Of a stretch of 64,000 nucleotides of DNA, positions 15,001 through 24,021 are shown one piece after another. Positions within the stretch are counted from its first letter, which is position 1, and every line of letters begins with the position of its first letter. Source of the DNA: Lepidurus packardi (Eukaryota; Arthropoda; Branchiopoda; Notostraca; Triopsidae); NCBI GenBank assembly GCA_023053545.1, contig JAKZAN010000006.1, positions 811,001 through 875,000 on the forward strand. Direction: 5' to 3'. Both the position numbers and the translations under genes were made by a program. The notes beneath the pieces were generated by a model. That model was not told the origin of the DNA. It did no database searches and saw only the letters and a program-made list of their open reading frames with translations.

Positions 15001-18000
15001 CATACGTGATGCTGCTGGGGAGCTACTATTTTTTGTTAGTTGCTCCGCAGGAGTTCAAAATTAAGAGAAGTGGCAAGCAGACAGGCTGAGTAATTATTGA
15101 TAAGCAGCAATTTGCTGGAGCAGAGACTTTTGAGAAGACGCCTACATAAAAGGGATGAGTTTGAAGAGTTTTAACGAGTTTCCTGAGTTAAAAAGCACGA
15201 TGGATCTGTGTATGCTGTATCTCAAACCCATTATCAACGTATGTATAGCTATAGTTCAGTGTATAGAAAGCTTAATGGTTTTATAGCATCGGTGCAATAA
15301 AATGTATGCTATTTCCTTGTATTTGCCCGAGGTAGAAAAGTTTACAGCAAACTTTCGTTGGACAAAAGCCACTCCTATACAGTGGCCCAAGAAGTTGAGA
15401 GTTTATGAGCACTAGTTCTTAATTTGTGTCCCTCTACCCCAAAAGAAATTTTTGAAAAAAATAAGAAAAAGCGAGAGACAGTAGAACATTCCAAAGATGA
15501 GAGAAAAGTCGTCCTCTAGCTCTTTCGTGTGACTGAAAAAGACTTTAAAAAATCTTGCTGTGAAATGGATGGAGTATTTTCACCATAAACATGTTTGCTA
15601 AAGGTGTGGTCCAGGTACATTTTTAGGGCGCGAAAGTTTTCCATGGAATATAGTGTGGTGGCACATTTTCAAGAGAACAATTCCCAAGTGTCAAGCATGG
15701 CTTTTTGCATTGGAGTTTTCCCCCTGGCAGAAGGCAGTGTTGGCGTCTTTTGTTGGGTACCAAAGCCAGTCTCTTTTAATTTTTTCTTGTCAAAAGTGAA
15801 GTTTCCAGCAGCTTGCCTGCCAAAAGGCCTTTTCCCTGTCTGGTGTACTGTACAAAGGTAAAAGCTCTTGCTTTTGACAAGTTCTCGCCTTCGCCTCCGT
15901 GCAGAATGTGTCGTGCGAGAAGAATTCCTCTTGTAGGTTAAAAATGGAGTTTTTCACCCAATCCATCATCACTTGGTACTCACTTGAAGCAAAAACGACG
16001 CCCACACTTCCGCACAGTTATACATCAGTCTGGAAAGCTCAAGTATTTCCAATGTATTAGCGATTCCGCTCTCGGTGGGAGGAGCGTGGAAGAACGGTTT
16101 TTGGATCCAAAACGGGGCTTGGGCGAGAAAATTAAATTTCCGTCTAGATTAGAACAAGGCGTCTCATGTTAAGATTTGCCCTGATGGCTCATAAAGAATA
16201 AGAGGTACCCTCTCCATGCACTTGGAGAGGGTAAATTTTTGTTTTCTTTTTCCATACTGCGTTCTACAAGAGGGACAGTTAATGAAATTATCGTGGCAAC
16301 CGTGAGACGGATGGGCTTTTTGTAGATACTTTCCTTGTTCCGTGTGTCAGGAATTAAGTGAAAGCTCGGCATTAGCGACGCGTAAATTGTCGAGCTATTA
16401 GATCCCTTTGCATGTCCTAATTCTATTGACGAGAGTTTGTGTGTGCGTGCCTCTCTAGTACCGAGTGGGCTTGAGTGTAATGAAAACCTCCTTGCCACTT
16501 GATTCCTTATAACTCTACCTTGATTAAGGAAAGTGGAGCCAAAACAGATGGTTTATACACAATTAAGAGACTTGTGAAATTCCCTGGCGATTCGCGACCA
16601 GCAGAGAAGGGCGCGTCAGTATGAGATCATATACACCATAGTTTGGGGAGCAGACACCGTCCACTAGCCAGTAGAGGCCAATTTGCCGATGAGGAATCGC
16701 GTTCTAGAGGGTACACACATGGAATTGCCAAGCGGATATTGAGATGCTGGCCGGGTTTTACCGAAACCTTCCCAAGGATCAATGGAAAAAAGTTTAGTGT
16801 ACCGGGAAGTAGTAGATATGTGTGTGGGTTCCGCTCGGATAGAGCATGTCCAGCTGCTTCTTCCGCATCGGTGGACACACTTATTTCCGTCCCCTACATG
16901 TCCTCTCCCCCTTAACTTATAAAAGGGATCCTAAGTAGCGCAACCTTTGACCTGTGAAGAATGGAAAAGGAGAATGTTTCTTATGCTCTTCGGATAACAG
17001 ACAAAACCTTTTCTAGCTAGTCGTCGGCGCATTTAGTATCCCTAGTTTAAAGGTAATAATACATAAGCAATAATAGTAATAATAATACTAAAAAAAATTG
17101 AAATGGAATTTAAAACGCCTGTGATATTTTGTTATGTTTTTCTAAATATTGCTACCCTACAGTTCTCCTCATTTTAGTTCAGGAATTAAGGCTCCCATAT
17201 ACCTTAGCTTATTGATGCGAAACATTCACAGATGGCACTTATGTTTCTTATTGTTTTGCGAAAGCCTGGCGTAAGAAAGTAAAACAAGAAATAGATAGCT
17301 AATTGCCGGCAAAGTTTCTACGCTTCTTTTGATTCTGAAAAGTATAACTTGTCACCATAATAATTTGCTGTAGCATCACAATATCTCACATTAAGTCGTC
17401 GAACTTCCGGAACAAGACTTCTGGAAAACGGCTTGTCAGATTTGAAAGCCATCCAAAACAAAAGTTTTCTTTTGTTAGCAGCTAGTGCGCAAATCAAAGG
17501 ACATTTTTAGGCTCATAGACATTAGACATTTTACATTACATTAGACATTAGACATTTTAGACATTTTTTTCTCATAGTTGCAAACTTCGTTTGCAAATTG
17601 CTAATTTAGTACTCATTGGAAACATGTGCATTGATTGTGTACTATCTATTAGCAAGCTCAAGATTACCGTAAAAAAAATCATTAAATGTGCTAGTTTTCT
17701 CAAAAACTTGTCCCGAAATTTGCAATGCTAACCGCCTATACCGAGCTAAGGTATACGGGAGCCTTAAAAGGTAGTACATGAGTCATAATAATATAATAAA
17801 ACTAAAAAATTAAGATGGGATTTAAAACTCCTGGGATATTTTTTCTGTTTTTCCGGGTATTGTTTCCTTACTGTTCCCCTGTAATTTTAGTTCAGTCATT
17901 ATTTTTAAAGAAATGTCTCAAGTCCTTTCAATTTCGGGTTTATTTTGCGACGCTTGCAAATTTGGGGAGTTTTTGCCCGCATATTTAAGAAGTGCAGCGA

Positions 18001-21000
18001 GACTCAATAGTTCTTCACCAGAGCCGTTGATTGTCAAGTCCCAATCCCTATTTTTTGGTGACGGTCTCAGATAGCAAGAGCACAGTTTGCCTAATGCTGC
18101 TTTTTTGTGTGTCACGTAATGCGATTATTGTTAGAGGAAAGGAAAAGTGTCTCTTCAAAAGGGAGCTTTACGAATGTAGCGAACTTGCTGATGGCGAAAA
18201 GCATCGTCAGTTATCTCGTGGAGGCATACACACAGTAAGCAGAGGCACACACATCAGAGAGGGACAGTTGGCCGTGATGGCTGTGAAGAGCATCAGGAAG
18301 CTTTGTCAAGAGTAAAATGCTCTTGGTGGATGTGCTCTTCCTCTTTGGTTGTCCACTCATCCGAAAATCCTGTGTCATCATTTCGCCTGATTGCCAAATA
18401 ATTTGGGGGTTGCAAAAACCTGTCCGTGCCTTTCACAAAATCCGTCTAAACCACTCCTAGTCCTGTCTGTTTGCGACGCGATGGGTTGTTTACTTTTATT
18501 GCTCCCCCCGGATCCGATAGAGCGCATATTAGAAACTTTCCCGTATCGTAACGACGACTGGCTTTTGTTGGGTATCGGCCATGGGAATGTTCCCATTTGC
18601 GGTGACGGTTTTATTGAGTTTCAAAAGCACAGTTGAGGTAATCCACAAGGACCTTGGGTTAACATCTTGGCTTTTCTGCGTCTCCAGGCGGAGCGATTAT
18701 GGAGCAAAAGATATGCTTTCCAGTCTACTGATTGCTCAAGTTTACTTTTACCCAACTTGAACCCCAATTTCCTTTTCATGTTTCTCCGCTTTGGGCCGAA
18801 ATAAGTCTTTTTGCGGTCCTTGTGGCTGTCACACGATATACCCTGTCGCCAAAGTTACAACAATGATCTTTTGTGGCTAGAAAAGCTCGGGACGTGCTCC
18901 TGTACCGGTATAATAGTCAGCAACTATTCAGCTTTTGTTCTCTTCTATTGGCAACAACGAATTACTTCCCGCTCAAGTATCAAACTGGTCTGCGGCTGCT
19001 CTTACCAAAAGGCAATTGGGTTGCTGCTGGTTCTAGAGTTCTGTGTTGATGGATACGCCAATGAAGCCGGCAACTGATGTATTCTAGCCCGTATTGCCCA
19101 CCGCCCGTGCACTGCCGGAGAACTGGTCCTCCTTGGGTTGTGTGCGACAATACAAGGCGGTTTTTCCTCAATTCTTTGAGTCCTAAAATCTAGTCCGTGC
19201 ACGTCCTGTGGCTTTCACAGATGGCCCTGTTGCTTTACAAAAGGCTCTTTGGAGCAGTCCAGGTAAAAATTGGTCGAACCAGCAATCCGGAAATGGTACT
19301 TTGTGGGGTGTAAAAAGTAAAGTTAAAGTGTATGGATCGCGCTCCTGTCTAATTGTCTACTAGCCCGAGCACTTTCCACTCATTTGAAAAGCGTTCACCA
19401 TTCCAAGACTTTCTTAGCCATTGTGGGTGCAATTTGTCCCAAGTCTTTTTCTTTAAATGCGACGCAAACGAGGGGGATTTTTTTAAGGAAACCTTTTTTA
19501 AGCTCCCTATTTCTAATTTTTGACAGAGACGTCAGGGCTACTTGAGATGGATATAGAGAAAAGAAAAGGTTTTTGGGGATCAGAAGGGGCGTTGACAGGT
19601 GGTCAAAAGGAATGAGTCAAAGAGGGGAGGAGGAGCTGTAGTTGGCTCTCTGGCTCGTTGGGGCTGTGCAGTCAGTCAGAAATGCAATTCGTAACGAGCA
19701 TGCAAATGAGGGCGACCTAATGAACTTGTCAGAAACACAACGCTGGAATGCAAGGCTCAACAAAAAGGGGATTCGAAAACATAAAGAACACAGGGGCCCC
19801 TCACCTGTCACAATATAGAGGTAGGGATACTACTTTCCTGCGTGCCCACGCTGCCGGTTTTTCAGGAGCGTAATTTTAAGGGAGAAAACCCAACTTCGAA
19901 AGTGAGCTGTTGGAGCTGTTTTAATTTACGTATACACCTGATGGTGAAGATTTGGAAGGCATAGGTCCTATCACTGGCTTGGAGAAATTCCATGGTGAAG
20001 CAATTATCCTTGTTAAAATGCCGCTTACTTGTTACACGTTCCGAAAGTTATTCCGAGTTCCTGGCCGTAGGTCTGCTAGGCCGAGTGACTAACAAACAAG
20101 TATAGAAACCATTTAAATTATCTCGTATTATACGGTTAGCATCTGCCTGTATCTATGAGGTCTTATTGCTAAAGCACAAGAAAGAAAGACCAGAATTCCG
20201 CTTGGTCATGATCGACGTGTTGCAATACAACAAATTTATAATGCATTGTGTCAAACGAAACGGAGAGTACAAAAAGTTGCGGGTCATATGATTGCCCACA
20301 TCACTTGCAGCTCTATTTAAGCGTTAAGGTGGCTGCGCACTTGCATTCACACATCTAATTCAGGGTCGTTAATTCAAATTACGATTGGATTCAAGAGTAG
20401 AGCTGAGTTCAACTTTGTTTCAGCCTAACCCTTACACATTATGAGATAACCAATAGGAAGGTGACTTTCTATCATGTGACTCATTCCTACCATTGGCCTT
20501 GCCTAGTTTTTTTGTACAAGTAAATGAAGTCGATTGCGCATTGCGAATGCTTGTGATTCTATGCATTTCTACTCGTGAAATTCCTGGTCTTAGCTTACTT
20601 TAACTTAATAGCGGGCTCCACTCACTGCACTGGGTGCAATATTTCTGGCACTCAGTGTGTAAAGATATACATGTTTGACACATTGAGTGCCAAAAATATT
20701 GCACCAGTGTAGCCAGTAGAACGCGCTATAAGAATAGCGAATTAGAAGTCTGCCAACCTTGAATTAGGGCAAGTGGCATTTATGAATTTAATTAAAAGTG
20801 GAATTAGGTTTTGCCTTACTCAAGTGTGGACTACTCCGTTCAGTTTTTGAAAGGTATTAGATTGTAATGCAGCATCACAAGTGCAATTGCTCCTGAACGC
20901 GAATCATACCAAAAGCATACTTCTTTTTACATTTCTCCTTTTTCTCTTGATCCCTCTGTCATTCACTCTCTCTTTTACTGTACAATACAAGAATCAGTGT

Positions 21001-24000
21001 TTGGTGAACAGGAACGCGATCATAACAAACGCATCTATTCTCTATTGGGACTCGTTGTGTAGCCCTCTTGTCAGGTCACCCACCATGCATCTTTTGGTTG
21101 CCGTGATGGATGGGGTTAACTGGTAACCAAAGCTGTGTGACAGCACAACATCGCAATTCCTGCTGGGATGGAACAGCAAGCAAGCTGCTCATCGTTCAAG
21201 TTTACCCAACACACACACACTTGTTCCTTTTGCAAGTGTACAGAAGTCACATTGCACATATGAAGTGGCTCTTTTCATCCTTGCTTTTAACTTTCAACTT
21301 GACAGGATTTTCTTTTTGTGTGGAGAGTATGCAATGTATTCGGTACAGATACTTAACGGCGATTATCTAAAGGAAGATGCTTGTTTTCTCGCCTTTGGTC
21401 CAACTGCGAGTGAAAAGGGACAATTGAGAGTGATTGTACAGTGTGACCCTCGCAGCTGGAGAGCTTGCAACTATACTCGCTGCAGGAAGACCCGAGGTTT
21501 TTCTAATAAATAGACAGAATGTTTCTATATGTCAAGCATAAATCTAGTATATTTGTACCGCCGAAACTGTTTAGTTGCCGTAGACGTATATTTTGTAAAA
21601 CGACATTGAGCGAGGGGAATGGAATGGTAGTCGTAGTCCTATACTGGCTCCTTGTCCCACCATTGTGTGGCTTCACAACAAGAGAGCTGCATACAGTATC
21701 CCCACATGCAAAGTTTGGAGCTCGGGCTGCCAATATTATCGTCTAATGACCTACATGCACTAGCACACAATAGCCTTGTTTACTCAAAAAAAAAAAACGT
21801 AGCCCGTTGTGGGATGTGGCATTTGTTGGAGAGATGCGAAAATAGTTTATAGAGCGCGAGATTTTTTTTACATATAAGCTGTAAGAAAATGTTGAATGGG
21901 CGTAATCGACCGTGAAGTGCTGTAATCTGAAGGCTAACCGCATCAGCGGCCGAGCTAAGCGAGGCATGTAATTTCTGGTTTATGCTAAAGCTTATTTTTT
22001 TCTCTTTTGGATGTCTTTTCGTTGCAGATGCTGCTTCAGAACATACCTGGATCCCCATGTTGGTCGTTGTAGCCTTGGTTTCTGCCATGCTGGGAGCTAT
22101 TCTAATGATCGTCGCTCTCAAGTGCAGAAGGTAAAATGCGCATATTTTCTTTCTCTCTTTTTTCTTGTTGTGTAAAAGACGGTTCAAGACGTAGGAGTGG
22201 GGGCCAGGGTCAAATCCCATCATGTTTTCATTCATGGAAGATGTTATGAAAACACCTTGATAAGGCGTCATCTGTGAGACGACAATGCTCTTTTTTGGGT
22301 CGCAAACGAGTTTGCGAATAACCAAAGGCTCATTATCATGTGTTCAGTAACGGTGTGTTTCGCTCCGTGTGCAAGACTCGGAATAATGCAGTTGGCACCA
22401 AAAGGAAAAGGAAGCTTTCATGTCTCAATTACCTACATCCGTTTGGTTAATGAGGGTTTTGATAGACGTAGTGATAGCGTGACAAATTCACCACGGAAGA
22501 TTATTAATTCCGTTTTTCCTTTTGTGTTTTGTCTCTTTCCAGGTTCAAGGTTTTGCCCCGAGGAGGTAAAGCAATTTTCCCTTTTTGCTTTGCTTTTTTG
22601 TTTTAATTATTCTTCTGCCAAACATTAACCTGTACAGGCGAATTTTTTGTTATTATTATAATTAATCATGGTACCTTTTTACTCTAGGGTCTTGTACCGC
22701 AATCCCCATTGGATACGTCGTAGGCGATAAGGACCGTCCTGGGTCTGAATTGCCCGATTCCCCAAAACCTATCAACACCGTGTCATCGAGCACTGACACG
22801 AGTTTGGATACCACGCGCGATAATGTCCTGGCCCCTAAAGCCACAGCAAACACGGGCTGGCGCGTGAAACTGTGGCGGAAAATGACGTCTCATAATGCGT
22901 CCTCGTCATCGGCATCTTGTAAACCTGAAGATGATAATTACGACTCGATGAGCGCCGTTTACGCGGAACTGCACAGCGTGGCAGGGTCGGCCAATACACG
23001 CGATTCCATCTATGGGGCCAACATGTACTCGGAGATAGCCGAGCCGCAGTTGCCTCCGTTCAACTCAACCCATACTCCCAGCCCGGGTGCCTTAACGCTG
23101 AGAAAACTTTTAAGTAATGGAACATATGAAAATGCTGCTTATGTGATATCTGAACGTGTAGTATTAGAAGTCAACGACAACTCCAGTGGATGTGCGTCCA
23201 CGCCGAGTAGCGCCTATTACTCGGATCTTTCCAATTCGGATCGAAGTGCCAATGGCAGACCACAGCCGCCGCAGCAGCAGCAGCATTGGCCTACCGGCTG
23301 GTCTTCTCAGCCCCAGCAGCACCAGATCAGACATAAAAAGTTGCTGGAACATCACCAAGAAGAACGGCCCGAGCCGGTCCATCCTGCTGCCATCCATTCC
23401 CAGACCAATTTTCTTAATGCTCGGCACATCCACGACCCGAGCTGCAACAGCAAAGGCAACTCGAGGCATCTTAATGCGTCGCAACACAGCCACGGTACCC
23501 TCAGTTCGTGTAATCCTCCTTTATTGGCTTTAGACTTGACGGCTGAGACGTCGCAGCATCATGACAAGATGCTCCAGTCACGGAGTTTACCGCATCATGC
23601 CGGTCATCGCCAACACCCTCCTTCCTTGATCAACCACCGAGACCCCCTCAATCATTTGAATGGTTTGCATGGTAGGGACCTCATGCCCATGACTTTGGAA
23701 GTCATTCCGGATAACGTACAAGTACCGAGCGATGCTCATTTGATGACCGACCTGGGCTCGCTCAGTCTACAGCGTGAGCGAACGCCCTCCACCACCACCA
23801 CCACCTCGTCCACGACCGACGCGTTGATTAACCTTCATCATTTCAGTCGAGGAGGGTACTCTGCTTCTTTGAACACTTTACGAAGACCCTTGCCGCCATT
23901 ACCTAGCCGACAAGTGCAAGGCCCCAAACGGCGGTTTCCATATCAATCACCGGCATTAGGCGCAGCTCATGAAGATCCAGGGGCCAGTCCCTTAGCCAGT

Positions 24001-24021
24001 GTGCCCTCCGAGTACGTTTAA
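217..24021 (+). CDS. Gene A: single-pass membrane protein with CxxCEWA juxtamembrane motif (3' part)
   Basis: Exons 217-437, 22028-22130, 22543-22565 and 22688-24021, all with AG acceptors and GT donors and joining in frame to 559 residues. Earlier exons lie left of the window. The first exon encodes an extracellular segment with several cysteines, a run of seven prolines followed by FLNDWL, and the motif CLLCEWA. The second encodes one transmembrane helix (LVVVALVSAMLGAILMIVAL) followed by basic KCRR, giving a type I topology. A 23-nt microexon follows. The last exon encodes a low-complexity cytoplasmic tail rich in Ser, Pro, His and Gln with tyrosine motifs VYAEL, MYSEI, YENAAYV and YYSDLS, ending in SEYV. 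The family was not recognised. Gene B is a clear paralogue in opposite orientation. A receptor or adhesion role signalling through SH2 and PDZ partners is inference. Confidence 0.85.
2273..2590. mobile_element. 300-bp MITE with 32-bp terminal inverted repeats and 9-bp target duplication
   Basis: The element spans 2282-2581. Its left end (GCATATAGCCAAAACCCAAC...) and the reverse complement of its right end (GCATTTAGCCAAAACCCAAC...) match over 32 bp with two mismatches. It is flanked by a perfect 9-bp direct repeat AATCCGATG at 2273-2281 and 2582-2590. A second inverted pair, CAGCGTTGCCA, lies further inside. There is no coding capacity. A 9-bp duplication is typical of Mutator-like elements, but that assignment is inference. 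The interior carries the TTAGG-like array listed next. Confidence 0.85.
2377..2432 (+). repeat. Degenerate TTAGG-type repeat inside the MITE
   Basis: Repeated GTTAG/GGTTA units run across this stretch, interrupted by GCTAGG steps. The unit is that of arthropod telomeres (TTAGG), here interstitial and imperfect. Because it sits inside a MITE it may have been spread by that element rather than mark a former chromosome end. Confidence 0.7.
7130..7176. repeat. Near-perfect palindrome, 22-bp arms and 3-nt loop
   Basis: Arms 7130-7151 and 7155-7176 are reverse complements with a single mismatch around the loop TGC. The core arm is GTTCCTACCGTCTG. It could extrude as a cruciform or fold as RNA. The loop is too short for a typical microRNA precursor. 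It lies within the large intron of gene A and shows no transposon ends. Confidence 0.8.
7270..7555. mobile_element. Remnant of a TTAA-type element bounded by ~88-bp direct repeats
   Basis: A core at 7359-7467 matches, in reverse complement, the first ~100 bp of the element at 17190-17763, including its end (ACCTTAGCTTA and the terminal GGCTC...). The opposite end of the core is truncated or unrelated. The core is bounded by direct repeats 7270-7358 and 7468-7555 (for example CAAATAAGCATTCATTCCTC versus CAAATAAACACTCATTCCTC), each beginning and ending at TTAA or a one- or two-base variant of it. No coding capacity. Confidence 0.65.
9044..9081 (+). repeat. Homopolymer of 38 T
   Basis: An uninterrupted T run. 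On the opposite strand it is a poly-A tract, as left by a retroposed copy, but no SINE or LINE body could be recognised next to it. The length is likely to vary between reads. Confidence 0.9.
10501..11479 (+). mobile_element. Tigger/pogo DNA transposon, internally deleted (979 bp)
   Basis: The ends are CAGTAGAT at the left and its near inverse ATCTACTA at the right, with GTGATCAC just inside both, followed on the right by a TA target dinucleotide. Inside, a reading frame from 11092 encodes MATNKKRVDFNVKEKLL... with the pogo/CENP-B-type helix-turn-helix (AAVKLGIPQSSLSKLLEN) and stops at 11251-11253. Around 11289-11390 another frame encodes KVDDALFLWFKQANSFHAPI, the start of the second CENP-B-like DNA-binding domain of Tigger transposases. 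No DDE catalytic region follows, so this is a non-autonomous deletion derivative. It also carries a 141-bp tandem duplication. Confidence 0.85.
10919..11189 (+). repeat. Tandem duplication of the transposase start inside the Tigger element
   Basis: Segments 10919-11048 and 11060-11189 are 130 bp each, offset by 141 bp, and differ at only one base (about 10988 versus 11129). Each contains the start codon and the first ~30 codons of the transposase. The near identity shows that the duplication is much younger than the element's diverged ends. Confidence 0.9.
16206..16233. repeat. Hairpin, 10-bp perfect stem and 8-nt loop
   Basis: TACCCTCTCC at 16206-16215 and GGAGAGGGTA at 16224-16233 are exact reverse complements around ATGCACTT. 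On the + strand it is followed by a T-rich run. No gene ends here, so a terminator role is not supported. Confidence 0.6.
17047..17908. repeat. Direct-repeat pair (143/145 bp) flanking a TTAA element
   Basis: Left copy 17047-17189 and right copy 17764-17908 align along their length. They share GGATTTAAAAC/GGAATTTAAAAC, TGATATT/GGATATT and ATTTTAGTTCAG. Each copy begins and ends with TTAA, so the order is TTAA-repeat-TTAA-element-TTAA-repeat-TTAA. They are too long and too diverged to be an ordinary 4-bp target duplication. Confidence 0.75.
17190..17763. mobile_element. 574-bp non-autonomous element with TTAA target duplication
   Basis: The left end GGCTCCCATATACCTTAGCT and the reverse complement of the right end GGCTCCCGTATACCTTAGCT form a 20-bp terminal inverted repeat with one mismatch. 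TTAA lies directly on both sides (17186-17189 and 17764-17767). TTAA targets are typical of piggyBac and Kolobok-type transposons. The ends do not identify the superfamily further. There is no coding capacity. An internal stretch (about 17518-17566) repeats CATTAGACATT units. A relative of its left end occurs at 7359-7467. Confidence 0.8.
20609..20730. mobile_element. ~122-bp hairpin MITE
   Basis: Almost the whole element is one inverted repeat. The left half (AGCGGGCTCCACT...GTGCAATATTTCTGGCACTCA) and the right half (TGAGTGCCAAAAATATTGCA...GTTCTACT equivalents) pair with several mismatches around a short A/T-rich loop near 20668. It is bounded by TA dinucleotides, as expected of mariner/Tc1-type MITEs. 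No coding capacity. Confidence 0.75.
22543..22565 (+). other. 23-nt microexon of gene A
   Basis: The acceptor CTCTTTCCAG precedes it and GTAAAG follows. It encodes FKVLPRG between the split codons and restores the frame between the transmembrane exon and the long tail exon. Gene B lacks this intron pair and joins the transmembrane exon directly to the tail exon. Confidence 0.75.

Larger units (their letters stand above)
438..22026 (+). other. 21.6-kb intron of gene A
   Basis: The donor after CACAG at 437 reads GTAAAC, and the acceptor TTGCAG ends at 22027. The interval joins two exons whose counterparts in gene B are separated by only 62 bp, so most of its length is secondary. It contains the transposons and hairpins listed separately, a poly-A tract at 661-680, a C-run near 2990-3000, a 38-T tract at 9044-9081, a TA microsatellite at 12684-12704 and a TTA microsatellite near 13775-13793. 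The region 4200-4600 is strongly AT-rich without a recognisable gene. Open frames here are short, not spliced to anything, and resemble no family I know. No nested gene can be supported. Confidence 0.75.

Noticed and set aside
20881-21126. 81-codon frame with a signal-peptide-like hydrophobic start
   Set aside because: Begins at a non-ATG codon, lacks further exons or domains, and lies in the large intron of gene A.
23164-23533. Long frames on both strands inside the gene A tail exon
   Set aside because: Shadows of the real coding frame, which is longer, spliced and matches gene B.
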